DNA of 64,000 nt from Belliella kenyensis (GCF_022549675.1 NZ_JAKZGR010000010.1:124001-188000), one strand, 5' to 3'. Shown: positions 43,915 to 52,948, counted from the first letter of the stretch. The notes: generated from the letters alone by a model not told the origin. Made by a program: numbers and translations.

Positions 43915-44568
43915 ATGCGAAATATTTCTTACTTACTAACTATTCTCATACTTTCAATCTCGTGCAATTCAAATGAACGGATTAGTAGAGAGGTCTTTGA
44001 AGATGTGAACAGGAGTATGGAAGTAAAAAAGCTGAATGAATCTCAAATCCTTGATGCGGCAATGAAATGGGGTGAAGAAATCAGTAATGCTGCCCAGACT
44101 GAATTGATCAGTACTCTTCAAAAGGCTATAGAAGAGCAGGGTGTGGCTGATGCTGTGAGCTTTTGTAATATAGAGGCACTTCCAATTCTGTCAAAAGTTT
44201 CGGAGAAATACCACGTTCAAATAAGGAGAGCAAGTAAAGACTACCGAAATCCAGATGATAAACCTAAAGATTACGAAATGAATATTTTGGATGCATATGC
44301 TTACAATGCTGAGGAAGGAATCAAGAATGAACCCAATATACAGAAGTTGGAAAATGGTGAAGTACTATTATTTACCAAAGCAATTCAAATCCCAAATAGT
44401 TTGTGTCTAAATTGCCATGGTACTCCCAAAGAAGATATTTCTGATGCTACGCTTCGAGTGATAGACGAGCTATATCCTGAAGACGAAGCTAAAGGGCACA
44501 AAATTGGAGATTTGAGAGGTATGTGGAGCATCAGAATTCCAAGATCTGAAGTAATAAAAAAATTGTAA
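43915..44568 (+). CDS. DUF3365 (Tll0287-like) haem-binding lipoprotein
   Basis: 217 residues. Lipobox ILSIS before Cys17. A single c-type haem motif CLNCHG (Cys164, Cys167, His168) lies in a DUF3365 domain with VSFCNIEALPILSKVSEKYH and VQIRRASKDYRNPDDKP (cut here). DUF3365 proteins are periplasmic haem-containing sensors or redox proteins, often fused to kinases; this one is free-standing. It is followed after 4 bases by a YCF48-like lipoprotein, and its divergent neighbour is also a YCF48 protein, so haem sensing and propeller function may be linked (inference). Confidence 0.9.
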   Translation: MRNISYLLTILILSISCNSNERISREVFEDVNRSMEVKKLNESQILDAAMKWGEEISNAAQTELISTLQKAIEEQGVADAVSFCNIEALPILSKVSEKYHVQIRRASKDYRNPDDKPKDYEMNILDAYAYNAEEGIKNEPNIQKLENGEVLLFTKAIQIPNSLCLNCHGTPKEDISDATLRVIDELYPEDEAKGHKIGDLRGMWSIRIPRSEVIKKL

Positions 44569-44572
44569 GCGG

Positions 44573-45613
44573 ATGATCAAGCAATCCTATTTATTTTTAT
44601 TTGCCTTTTGCATTATTGCGGCTTGTCGTTCCGAAATCAGGGATGGCAAAATTGAATCCCCCTATGGCTGGGAGATTTTGGATGTGCCAAGCAATGCCTC
44701 TATTCGTGGTCTTTCAGCGTTGACTTCTGAGATCATTTGGGCTAGTGGTACCAAAGGTACCTGGTTGCTTACGACAGATGGCGGGCGCAACTGGGCCACA
44801 GGCATCATTGCTGGTTTGGATACAGTGGATTTTAGAGATATTGAAGCCTTGAGTGCTTCCACAGCAATAGCGATATCAGCTGGACAACCGGCCTTGGTAT
44901 GTAAGACGACAGACGGTGGAGCAACTTGGGAGATCAAGTACGAAGGACCAAAGGAAGCGTTTCTTGACGGGATGTCATTTTACAGTGATAAAAAGGGATT
45001 CATCATCGGAGACCCAATTGATGGGAAATGGATGGTACTCGAGACTCAGGATGCTGGAGAGAGTTGGACTTGGCTTGACACTAGTCCAAAGGCTGAAGAT
45101 GGTGAGGGTTCATTTGCAGCAAGTGGCTCTACGATCATAGCTCAAGAAAGCTATGTGCTGTTCTGTAGTGGTGGAAGTCAAAGCAAGACGTATCATTCAG
45201 AAAATGGAGGGAGAAAATGGATAATAAAAAACACACCAATCATTCAAGGTCAACCTTCTCAAGGGATCTTTTCTCTCTCTAGATTGAATGATCAAAATGT
45301 AATTGGTGTAGGGGGTGATTATTTGCAACCTGATTTGGCGGAAAGTAATGTTATTATAGCTAATCTTTTGAGTGAAAAATGGGCTTTACCTTCAGGGGAT
45401 TTACCTACTGGATATAGATCTGGAGTAGCTTACTTTCCTAGATATCATTGGGCTATAGCAGTAGGTCCAAATGGATCAGATTATTCCAATGATGGTGGTG
45501 CTAGCTGGGCAAGGTTTTCAGATGAAGGATTTCATGCCGTAGTCATGGACAAAGCTCAAGGTACAGTTTGGGCTTCTGGATCAGATGGAAAGATTGGAAA
45601 GTTGTTGTATTAA
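44573..45613 (+). CDS. YCF48/BNR-like propeller lipoprotein
   Basis: 346 residues. Lipobox IIAA before Cys18. The remainder is a sialidase/YCF48-type propeller: WASGTKGTWLLTTDGGRNWA, ALVCKTTDGGATWEI, VLETQDAGESWTW, YHSENGGRKWII and YSNDGGASWARF are Asp-box-like repeats with the GGxxW signature. Proteins of this kind are often named oxidoreductase in databases without support; no redox motif is seen. Probably an envelope lipoprotein that acts with DUF3365. Confidence 0.87.
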   Translation: MIKQSYLFLFAFCIIAACRSEIRDGKIESPYGWEILDVPSNASIRGLSALTSEIIWASGTKGTWLLTTDGGRNWATGIIAGLDTVDFRDIEALSASTAIAISAGQPALVCKTTDGGATWEIKYEGPKEAFLDGMSFYSDKKGFIIGDPIDGKWMVLETQDAGESWTWLDTSPKAEDGEGSFAASGSTIIAQESYVLFCSGGSQSKTYHSENGGRKWIIKNTPIIQGQPSQGIFSLSRLNDQNVIGVGGDYLQPDLAESNVIIANLLSEKWALPSGDLPTGYRSGVAYFPRYHWAIAVGPNGSDYSNDGGASWARFSDEGFHAVVMDKAQGTVWASGSDGKIGKLLY

Positions 45614-45826
45614 TCATTAGTTGATCAAAACTCTCTACAAACAAATTTCAACAACTTTGCTAAATAACGAGTTCTTCTGTTATATTTAGAGATTCAATCA
45701 TGAAGCCGTGCCCCCAAAGCTTTTTTACACCTAGTATAATTTTGGGAAAAGTAGAGTCAATTTCATTGTCTGTTCGTGATTGAAAATCAATCATTTATCA
45801 TTAAGAAACTTATAAACCTAAATACC

Positions 45827-46567
45827 ATGTTTGATATCATACCTTCCATATACTTAATCAACGGAAAATGTGTCCGACTAAAAAGAGGAGATTTTTCTAC
45901 AGAGGAAGTTATTTCCAATAATCCACTTGAAATCGCTCAAGCTTTTGAAGACCATGGGATTAGATGGCTACATTTGGTGGATTTGGATGGCGCAAGGAGA
46001 GGTGAACCAAAGAACTATCATATCCTTGAAGCAATCGCTGGATACACTAACTTGAAAGTCGATTTTACAGGTGGAATATCTACTGATGGAGATGTTAACA
46101 AGTCTTTTGAGCATGGTGCAGTTGCTATTACTGCCGCTTCTGTGTCTGTGAGTTATCCTGAAAGATTTGCCCAATGGATCATGTCATATGGTCGTGAAAA
46201 GATTTTTTTGGCTGCCGACACCAACCCTGCTGATCACAAAATCAAAACGAGAGGCTGGACCAAGAAAACTGAAGTAGACCTTTTTGATCATATAGAAGAT
46301 TTTCATGGTCGTGGGTTGAAGTATTTGAAATGTACCGATGTGACCCGTGATGGGGTACTCGAAGGGCCAAACTTCGAACTTTATAAGGAAATAGTAGAAA
46401 AATTCCCTACCATTCGATTAGCCGCTAACGGTGGTGTGAGAAATATCGCTGATTTTGAGCAACTCAAAGAGATAGGTGTGACTGCGATTGTATTTGGGAG
46501 GGCCTATTACGAAGGGAAAATAACCCTGAAAGACTTAGACCAATTTATGGCAAAGCATGGGAATTAA
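45827..46567 (+). CDS. HisA-like TIM barrel protein with an altered catalytic site
   Basis: 246 residues from the ATG at 45827. It is clearly of the HisA (ProFAR isomerase) family: CVRLKRGDF, HLVDLDGARRG, VDFTGGISTDGDV, KTRGWTKKTEVDLFDHIE, CTDVTRDGVLEGPNFELYKE and LAANGGVRNI in order. However, the first strand reads IIPSIYLINGKCVRL: the general acid/base Asp of HisA (IPAIDL) is Tyr9 here. The second catalytic Asp (in TDVTRDG) is kept. There are no other his genes around it. It may be a divergent paralogue with another role or a weak HisA. Confidence 0.85.
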   Translation: MFDIIPSIYLINGKCVRLKRGDFSTEEVISNNPLEIAQAFEDHGIRWLHLVDLDGARRGEPKNYHILEAIAGYTNLKVDFTGGISTDGDVNKSFEHGAVAITAASVSVSYPERFAQWIMSYGREKIFLAADTNPADHKIKTRGWTKKTEVDLFDHIEDFHGRGLKYLKCTDVTRDGVLEGPNFELYKEIVEKFPTIRLAANGGVRNIADFEQLKEIGVTAIVFGRAYYEGKITLKDLDQFMAKHGN

Positions 46568-46709
46568 GCGAAAATGCTAGAGGCGAGAAATTGGTAGCGA
46601 GCGTTTTAGAAACAAAAGTCTAGAAAGTACCAAGTACAATGTACCAATTAAATTCAATCTACAATCACTGAATAGGAAACAGAATCTAGAATCGAGATTA
46701 AGACAGTTT
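46568..46709. repeat. Intergenic repeat-like sequence (GAGGCGAGAA / GTACCAAGTAC type)
   Basis: 142 bases between two stops. It contains GAGGCGAGAA, GTACCAAGTACAATGTACCA and ATCTAGAATCGAGATT. The same elements occur in 56108-56231 before radA and, in part, in 26552-26617. It looks like a dispersed non-coding repeat family. Confidence 0.6.
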
Positions 46710-47903
46710 CTATAGTTTTCGCTTTAACTCAAGTTGATAAAGATACTCGCCTAGTTCAGTGAAAAATGGAAAACCAATTTGGTCATATTCATATTGATTG
46801 TCATTTAAAGTTTCATTTTCGTTTACATATATCACAGCCGAAACCAAAAACTCAATCCCTTCATCCTCATCCACAATGTAAGATGAGTCAAGAAGGTGTC
46901 CGTATGCTTGCCCTGTTTTGTTATAAATTTTGAATTGCTTAGGGATAGGTTCTGAACTGGTGCCGAATTTATAAAATTTGGAATAACTGTCAGGATAGCT
47001 AGTTTCAGGGTAGGCTGGGTAATCGCTGGCCTTAGGGTACATAGACATGTATTTCAACAAGAAATCTCTATCGCTTTCTGTGATATGAAATTGTTCATCT
47101 TTTGAGAACATTTCAGGAAAAACTACCCTTTGAATGATCCCATGAAGGTCAGATATCGATAGCCTATTTTTGAATGAAAAATCCATGGACTTTTCAATCT
47201 TTTCCCCATTTTCATAATAGGCTTTCCCTATATGTGGTTTATTACTATTTTGATAGACTTTTTGAGTATTACTGGATGGAATATGAAGTATAGGGTTGAA
47301 ATCATCATCATAAAAAGTGATGGGATTGAATTGCCTATTTTCCTCAGGAGACATAGGGATACTTAGGCGATGGTTGATGATGGTGTTAGCAAGTCCTTTT
47401 GCACTGAGTTTTGAATTGATATAGTCTTGACCAAGTAATTCGTAAAGTCTATTGTATGCGTCATTGTCACTTACTAGAAGTATTTTTTTGATATAATGAC
47501 CTATACTTGGAAAACCTGAAAAAGCACTTGAATCGTATTGCGCAGCTGATTGAGATGGCCTGATACTGTCTGTTTGCATAGGGGAATCCATAGAAAGCAT
47601 GTCATTCTTTTGTTCTGCAAGCCATTCTAGAGCCAAAATGGCTACTGGCAATTTTACAGTACTAGCAGGATAAAAATATTGATTATCATTGAGATTGAAC
47701 GAGTAATGGTCGAGTGATTTTTTACCATCATTATCTACATTGATTTGTGAGTAAAGGATTTGAACTTGGTACTTTTCGGTGTTTTCAAGTACACTTTTCA
47801 ATACAGGGAAAGTATCCCCTACATTCTCAAATGGCAAATTCTCTCTTGGCTCACAAGCGATGAAAAATAAAAATGCAGCGTATAAGTAAATTGTTTTTTT
47901 CAT
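46710..47903 (-). CDS. Serine hydrolase lipoprotein, class A beta-lactamase-like
   Basis: 397 residues. Lipobox LFFIA before Cys17. The penicillin-binding/beta-lactamase motifs are present: Ser81-Thr-Val-Lys84 (SxxK), Ser145-Asp-Asn147 (SDN) in LLVSDNDAYNRLYELLG, and KTG in NKTGQAYG. It is about 100 residues longer than class A beta-lactamases and lacks an evident ExxLN motif, so is probably a D-Ala-D-Ala peptidase-like or non-lactamase hydrolase of the cell envelope. Divergent from the UPF0316 gene. Confidence 0.85.
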   Translation of the reverse strand: MKKTIYLYAAFLFFIACEPRENLPFENVGDTFPVLKSVLENTEKYQVQILYSQINVDNDGKKSLDHYSFNLNDNQYFYPASTVKLPVAILALEWLAEQKNDMLSMDSPMQTDSIRPSQSAAQYDSSAFSGFPSIGHYIKKILLVSDNDAYNRLYELLGQDYINSKLSAKGLANTIINHRLSIPMSPEENRQFNPITFYDDDFNPILHIPSSNTQKVYQNSNKPHIGKAYYENGEKIEKSMDFSFKNRLSISDLHGIIQRVVFPEMFSKDEQFHITESDRDFLLKYMSMYPKASDYPAYPETSYPDSYSKFYKFGTSSEPIPKQFKIYNKTGQAYGHLLDSSYIVDEDEGIEFLVSAVIYVNENETLNDNQYEYDQIGFPFFTELGEYLYQLELKRKL

Positions 47904-47993
47904 GACTCCTCATTTTGAATCTTTTAATTTAATCAAACTATTTGAAACTTGGAAAGAACTTTACTCTTGACATCCATCCAGACCAAATACTTT

Positions 47994-48022
47994 TTTGGTG
48001 CAATGGAAAATGCCTACCTTTG
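47994..48022 (+). promoter_or_regulatory. Consensus promoter upstream of the UPF0316 gene
   Basis: TTTG (47994-47997), 17 bases, TACCTTTG (48015-48022). It lies 33 bases before the ATG at 48056 and decides against an upstream TTG start at 47942. Confidence 0.8.
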
Positions 48023-48055
48023 CACTTAAATTTAGAATCCAATCACCAAAAAGCT

Positions 48056-48661
48056 ATGCAAGAATATTTGGAGACTTTCGGAATATCCAGTGAAATATTC
48101 AACTACTTAATCATGCCACTTTTGATATTTTTTGCAAGAGTATCTGATGTGACTATCAATACACTGCGCATCATGCTGATGCTCAATGGGAAGAAGAAGG
48201 TGGCGCCTGTTTTAGGTTTTTTTGAGGCCCTTATTTGGTTGCTTGCAATCGGTCAGATATTCCAAAATATTAATAACCCAATGTCATATTTAGCTTATGC
48301 AGGAGGCTTTGCTATGGGGACTTTTGTAGGTATGACTATTGAGGAAAAGTTGGCTTTGGGTCGTGTATTGGTAAGGGTAATCACCCCTGCTCCTATGCCT
48401 GAATTGATTGATTACATGAAGGAGCAGAATTTTAGATTTACCAATGTTGGCGCTGAAGGGAGATATGGTAAAGTAAATTTACTTTTCACTGTGATGAAAA
48501 GGGATGCTCTACCAGAGTTTGTGAGTAAAGTTAAGAAGCTCAATCAGAATGCTTTTTATACAATAGAAAGTGTCAAAAGGGTGAGTGAAGATGATGTTTT
48601 GAATGTGATGGAGGATAGACCAAAATTCACCACGAAGCTTTGGAGCAAAATCAGAAAATAA
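48056..48661 (+). CDS. UPF0316 family membrane protein (DUF5698 plus DUF2179)
   Basis: 201 residues from the ATG at 48056. A TTG at 47942 would add 38 residues, but they would lie upstream of and across a consensus promoter, so the shorter start is chosen. About three membrane helices (residues 15-90; LLIFFARVSDVTINTLRIML, LGFFEALIWLLAIGQI, YLAYAGGFAMGTFVGM) are followed by a cytoplasmic DUF2179 domain (about 100-185; NVGAEGRYGKVNLLFTVMKR). DUF2179 occurs in membrane proteins of unknown function and may bind small ligands. The M14 gene follows 87 bases on. Confidence 0.88.
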   Translation: MQEYLETFGISSEIFNYLIMPLLIFFARVSDVTINTLRIMLMLNGKKKVAPVLGFFEALIWLLAIGQIFQNINNPMSYLAYAGGFAMGTFVGMTIEEKLALGRVLVRVITPAPMPELIDYMKEQNFRFTNVGAEGRYGKVNLLFTVMKRDALPEFVSKVKKLNQNAFYTIESVKRVSEDDVLNVMEDRPKFTTKLWSKIRK

Positions 48662-48748
48662 CTGAATTTCCAAGGATGGTTTGAAACATGTGAACAAAGG
48701 CAGTATCTTTCCAAGATATTATACTTAGTACGAGTTTTGATATCCGTT

Positions 48749-51268
48749 ATGAGAAAAATCTTTACACTGTTCCTGACTGTCTTGGTGGTTGGGTTTTCAT
48801 GGGCACAAAAGAGCCCTGATGAATTTCTCGGCTACAAGGCCGGAGAAAGGTTCACACCTCATCATAAGGTAGTGGCATACTTTGAGCATTTAGCAAGTAC
48901 TTTACCCAATGTGCTGCTAGTTTATTATGGAGAGTCAGTAGAGCATAGACCATTATTTGTCGCCATAGCTTCATCCTCTGACAATATGAATAACTTGGAG
49001 CAAATTCGAAAAGACAACCTGATGAGAACAGGTCTTTTGGAAGGCACACCTAGTACTAATGTGGCTATCAATTGGATGCAATATAATGTTCATGGTAATG
49101 AAGCAGTAGCTACAGAGGCTGCTATGATGACTTTTTGGGAAGTAGTCAACCCTAAGAATTCAGAGGGAAAAAGCTGGTTACAAAACCAAGTACTTATCGT
49201 AGATCCATGTGCAAATCCAGATGGAAAAGATAGGTATACCAATTGGTATAATCAGAAGGTAAATCACAGACTTCAGCCTGATCCACAATCTACCGAGCAT
49301 ATGGAGCCTTGGCCAGGAGGTAGACCTAATCACTACCTTTTAGACCTCAACAGAGATTGGGCTTGGCAAACTCAAGCAGAGACTTTACAAAGACTGAAGC
49401 TCTATCATGAATGGATGCCTCATCTATTTGTAGATTATCATGAGCAAGGGATCAATGAGCCTTTTTATTTTGCTCCTGCTGCCAAGCCAGTTCACGAGCA
49501 AATATCTCCTTTTCAGCACGAGTTTCAAGAGATTTATGGGAGAAATACAGCAGCAAAGTTTGATGCCAATAATTGGCAATATTTCACCAAAGAACGTTTT
49601 GACCTGCTTTATCCAGCCTATGGGGATACTTATCCAATGTACAATGGAGCTATAGGAATGACAATAGAAAAAGGCGGATCTGGTAGAGCTGGTCTAGGAA
49701 TGCTCAATGCATTTGGTGATACAGTGACTTTGGCTGAACGTATTATACACCAACATACCGCAGGAATATCAGCTGTGGAGGTAACTGCAAAGCATTCAGA
49801 GAGATTGACACAGGAATTTTCTAAATTTTTCAAGTCAAGTGCTACCAGTCCGAAAGCAAAATATAAAAGTTTTGTAGTGAAAGCAGATGAGCATCCAGAC
49901 AGGTTAGCAGCACTGTTAGCATTGTTAGACAAGAACAAGATTACTTATGGATATGCTGGCAACAAATCGGGTTTACGTGGCTTAGATTATATGACTGGGA
50001 AATCCGCCACATTTTCCACCACAGAAGAGGATATCATTATCAATGCGTACCAGCCAAAATCAGTGCTTACTCAAGTCCTTTTTGAACCAGAGGCAACTCT
50101 AGAGGACAGCATCACCTACGATATTACAAGTTGGGCATTGCCGTATGTTTACGGAGTGCAAGCTTATGCTTTGGAGACTAGGCTCGATCCAGCCAAAAAG
50201 TTTGAAAAGAAGCCTTTTGAGCCCAATCAATTTTCTGAAAAGCCACTGACTTACATTGCTCCCTGGAATGCAACCAAGCATGCAAGGTATTTGGCAGCTT
50301 TATTGGACAATGGTATGCGTATAAGGATGGCGGATGCTGAATTTGAAATCAATCAAAATACCTATCCAGCAGGTAGCTTACTTATTATGCGAAACGGCAA
50401 TCAATACATCAAAGATTTTGATCAAAAGGTGGTGGATTTAGCAAACAAGTTTGAAATCACACTATCTGTGTCAAATAGTTCCTATGTTGATAGAGGCAAA
50501 GACTTTGGATCCTCTGATATCAGTGTGATGCGAGCACCGAAAGTCGCCATTGTAGGAGGATCTGGCACATCTTCATTGAACTTTGGGGAGTTGTGGTTTT
50601 TCTTTGAGCAGGAGTTAGACTATCCAGTGAGTATTTTGGAAGCTGATATGTTAGGAAGAATGGATCTTAGCAAGTATGATGTATTGATTCTCCCTTCTGG
50701 AAATTACCTAAGTGGTTCTAACTTCACTAAGGTACATGAATGGATCAAAGCTGGTGGAAAAGCAATAGCCATAGAAGGAGCTGTAGGTATGTTTGCTGAT
50801 AAAGAAGGATTCAGCCTAAGTATGTTTGACTCAGACGAAGACAAAAAGGCTTTTCAAAAATCAACTTCTGATGTAGCAAGAAGTGAAAGGATTGAGCCAT
50901 ATACAGATAGAGAAAGAATGGGTATTTCTACTTCCGCAGCTGGAGCAATATTTGAAGTAAAACTCGATCCAACTTATCCTTTGAATTTTGGAATGGGAAA
51001 TAAATACTACACCCTCAAAAATAATGGCAGAAGGTATGCATATCTTAATGATGGCGTTAATGCAGGTATTATTCCTTCTCTTGATAGCTATAGGTTTGGA
51101 TTCATAGGAAACAAACTCAAGCCTCAAATGAAGGAATCCATGGTCTATGGTGTCGAATATCAAGGACGAGGACAAATCGTGTACATGGTTGACAATCCAA
51201 TGTTTAGAAGCTTTTGGGAAGCAGGCAAATTATTCATGGCTAATGCCATATTTGTAGTAGGTAATTAA
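48749..51268 (+). CDS. M14 family zinc carboxypeptidase, exported
   Basis: 839 residues from the ATG at 48749 (signal peptide 1-20, ending FSWAQ); a TTG at 48737 is less likely. The peptidase domain has zinc ligands His115 and Glu118 (VHGNEAV) and His231 (DYHEQG), LDLNRDW (198-204) and catalytic Glu307 in TIEKGG. The C-terminal part (about 370-839) includes a glutamine-amidotransferase-like or Rossmann-like segment (PKVAIVGGSGTSSLNFGELW, YDVLILPSGNYLSGSN). No T9SS tail is visible, so it is probably periplasmic. It probably removes C-terminal residues from peptides. A terminator follows 6 bases on. Confidence 0.92.
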   Translation: MRKIFTLFLTVLVVGFSWAQKSPDEFLGYKAGERFTPHHKVVAYFEHLASTLPNVLLVYYGESVEHRPLFVAIASSSDNMNNLEQIRKDNLMRTGLLEGTPSTNVAINWMQYNVHGNEAVATEAAMMTFWEVVNPKNSEGKSWLQNQVLIVDPCANPDGKDRYTNWYNQKVNHRLQPDPQSTEHMEPWPGGRPNHYLLDLNRDWAWQTQAETLQRLKLYHEWMPHLFVDYHEQGINEPFYFAPAAKPVHEQISPFQHEFQEIYGRNTAAKFDANNWQYFTKERFDLLYPAYGDTYPMYNGAIGMTIEKGGSGRAGLGMLNAFGDTVTLAERIIHQHTAGISAVEVTAKHSERLTQEFSKFFKSSATSPKAKYKSFVVKADEHPDRLAALLALLDKNKITYGYAGNKSGLRGLDYMTGKSATFSTTEEDIIINAYQPKSVLTQVLFEPEATLEDSITYDITSWALPYVYGVQAYALETRLDPAKKFEKKPFEPNQFSEKPLTYIAPWNATKHARYLAALLDNGMRIRMADAEFEINQNTYPAGSLLIMRNGNQYIKDFDQKVVDLANKFEITLSVSNSSYVDRGKDFGSSDISVMRAPKVAIVGGSGTSSLNFGELWFFFEQELDYPVSILEADMLGRMDLSKYDVLILPSGNYLSGSNFTKVHEWIKAGGKAIAIEGAVGMFADKEGFSLSMFDSDEDKKAFQKSTSDVARSERIEPYTDRERMGISTSAAGAIFEVKLDPTYPLNFGMGNKYYTLKNNGRRYAYLNDGVNAGIIPSLDSYRFGFIGNKLKPQMKESMVYGVEYQGRGQIVYMVDNPMFRSFWEAGKLFMANAIFVVGN

Positions 51269-51274
51269 TTTCAA

Positions 51275-51311
51275 TCAGGCCTAACTCACCCGAGGTAGGC
51301 CTGATTTTTTT
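51275..51311 (+). terminator. Terminator after the M14 gene
   Basis: Perfect 9-bp stem TCAGGCCTA (51275-51283) / TAGGCCTGA (51296-51304), then seven T. Confidence 0.93.
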
Positions 51312-51840
51312 CTGAATAGAAGAGTTGATTTAGCGTTTTCAATTGATAGATTATCCCAATTATTTTTTAGAAGTAAATAAAAGTTCTCTCGAGGAGTGGT
51401 TGTGTTGATTAAAATGGGTGATTTTATTGAATAGCTTAAAACTAATTTAATGTGCTTTCAGCGAATCTTTAATACAATGAGATTTTACAAAAAGTGACGC
51501 CTTGAAATGTATTAGGTACGGCTTTCAGTCTATTTTTAGTATACAAGCAACTTTGAGTAATGTTCCCTTATAAGAGGACTATTCATTCACATCAAGAATT
51601 CGGATCCGTGTAGTACTGATCCTTGAAAGGAAAATATAAATTAAATCAATGGCCTCGTGTGCACAAAGTCACTCCGCTTTTTCATGATTAGCTCTTAATC
51701 GGGAGTGTCAGAAATATATAGCCTTCCAAGTTTTTATGTAAAAATTTGGCCTTTGAGGCATAGTTATTGATAATTGGTCAAAAATGTCTGCAATATTGAA
51801 TATGAATTCATTAAATTAAACAAATAATACTGATTACCCC
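51312..51840. other. Long intergenic region without recognised genes
   Basis: 529 AT-rich bases. No open reading frame with coding character, no tRNA and no repeat is seen; a mildly GC-richer stretch (about 51650-51730) stands out but no structure could be assigned. It may carry an untranslated leader or an RNA not identifiable by eye. Confidence 0.4.
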
Positions 51841-52434
51841 ATGAACAAGACCATTTTCCTTACACTGTTTGCTAGTTTATTTTTATTTAACATAAGTCAA
51901 GCCCAAGATAGTATCGAAGAAACTGGTTCACTTAGCAGTGGAACCATTTCAAGTCAATTTGATTATTTGCTCCGAATCTCAAATAATTTTCAAGAATATA
52001 AAGTTGTCAAAAAGACAAATCTTGATAGAATCAAAGCAAATGTACTTGATTCACTGGGTGTATTTGAAAAGGAATTAGCCACAATACAGCAAACAGTAAA
52101 GGCTCAGCAAGAAAAAATTAATGAACTTGAGGCTCAAATTCAAGACACACAAGAGGAATTAGCCAAGGCAGAAGAAGCTAGAGATAGTTTTTTCTTTTTG
52201 GGTATTCCTATTCACAAGAGTTTCTACAATACCATCATGTGGACGATAGTTGCGGTATTATTAGGGGCTTTTTTGTTCTTCTTATATAAGTTTAGTAGAA
52301 GTCATAAGGTTATAGCACTTTCTAGAAAAAATTTGGCAGAAACGGTAGAGGAATTTGAGCAACACCGGAAAAACACACTTGAGCGAGAAAGAAAGTTGAA
52401 AAGAGAACTCGTAGATGCTCTAAATGGAAGGTAA
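51841..52434 (+). CDS. Exported coiled-coil protein with a membrane helix, unknown function
   Basis: 197 residues: a signal peptide (1-21, ending SQAQ), a periplasmic region with a long coiled coil (about 65-115; LATIQQTVKAQQEKINELEA), one membrane helix (about 132-152; TIMWTIVAVLLGAFLFFLYK), then a second charged helical tail (SRKNLAETVEEFEQHRKNTL). No known domain recognised. It faces a small minus-strand protein with a similar coiled-coil plus membrane-helix plan across a shared terminator. Confidence 0.75.
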   Translation: MNKTIFLTLFASLFLFNISQAQDSIEETGSLSSGTISSQFDYLLRISNNFQEYKVVKKTNLDRIKANVLDSLGVFEKELATIQQTVKAQQEKINELEAQIQDTQEELAKAEEARDSFFFLGIPIHKSFYNTIMWTIVAVLLGAFLFFLYKFSRSHKVIALSRKNLAETVEEFEQHRKNTLERERKLKRELVDALNGR

Positions 52435-52578
52435 TACCAAATTCAGATTCTTTTGAAAGCCAATATTTAATAGTCTCCTGATATATCATGACTATTGAGT
52501 GAACCTTAAGGTGATGAGATAGTATTACAAATTGATCTTTTACCATTAATCACTTCTGAAAATTGCGATGAATTATTG

Positions 52579-52627
52579 CCGCATAAAAAAGCCTCTGAAT
52601 CTGAATTCAAAGGCTTTTTTATACGGC
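52579..52627. terminator. Bidirectional terminator
   Basis: Stem of GCC-G-AT-AAAAAAGCCT (52579-52594) with AGGCTTTTTTAT-CGGC (52611-52627) around a CTGAAT/ATTCA inner pairing. The A/T arms give a T-run in both directions, serving the convergent genes at 51841 and 52637. Confidence 0.85.
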
Positions 52628-52636
52628 TTGTCCATA

Positions 52637-52948
52637 TTAGGTGACAAGAATCAAAATCAACAAGATAATGATGATAGCACCTACAGAAAGGTAAACACCA
52701 CCGCCAAGCTCCTTGGCTTCTTTTTTCATTTCCTTGAGTTCCTCCCTAACTTCTTTTCTCTCAGCTTTGCTCATATCAGCAAAGTCCATTGCTTTGATTT
52801 CATCAACTCTAGTGTTGATTTCTTCAAGTCGAAGTTGTTCCTCAGCAGATAGCTCAGGTTGATTTTTTTTGCTGTCTTTAGCCATTGCAGTTGGAGCAAA
52901 AGCCGTAAACAAAAACATAACGGATAAAAAGTACGTGATCTTTTTCAT
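52637..52948 (-). CDS. Small exported coiled-coil/membrane protein, unknown function
   Basis: 103 residues from the ATG at 52948 (MKKITYFLSVMFLF); an upstream ATG would add 23 residues before the signal peptide. The signal peptide ends about residue 23 (PTAMA), then a highly charged helix (about 35-80; EEINTRVDEIKAMDF, KEMKKEAKELGGG) and a C-terminal membrane helix (VYLSVGAIIIILLILILVT). Only three residues follow the hydrophobic stretch. Similar small proteins are widespread in Bacteroidota; function unknown. Confidence 0.78.
   Translation of the reverse strand: MKKITYFLSVMFLFTAFAPTAMAKDSKKNQPELSAEEQLRLEEINTRVDEIKAMDFADMSKAERKEVREELKEMKKEAKELGGGVYLSVGAIIIILLILILVT

Noticed and set aside
44573-45613. 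Oxidoreductase annotation for the YCF48-like lipoprotein
   Set aside because: No cofactor or redox motif; only GGxxW propeller repeats are visible.
52568-52852. 94-codon plus-strand frame between the two small envelope genes
   Set aside because: It starts in the bidirectional terminator and is antisense to the better supported small exported protein at 52637-52948.
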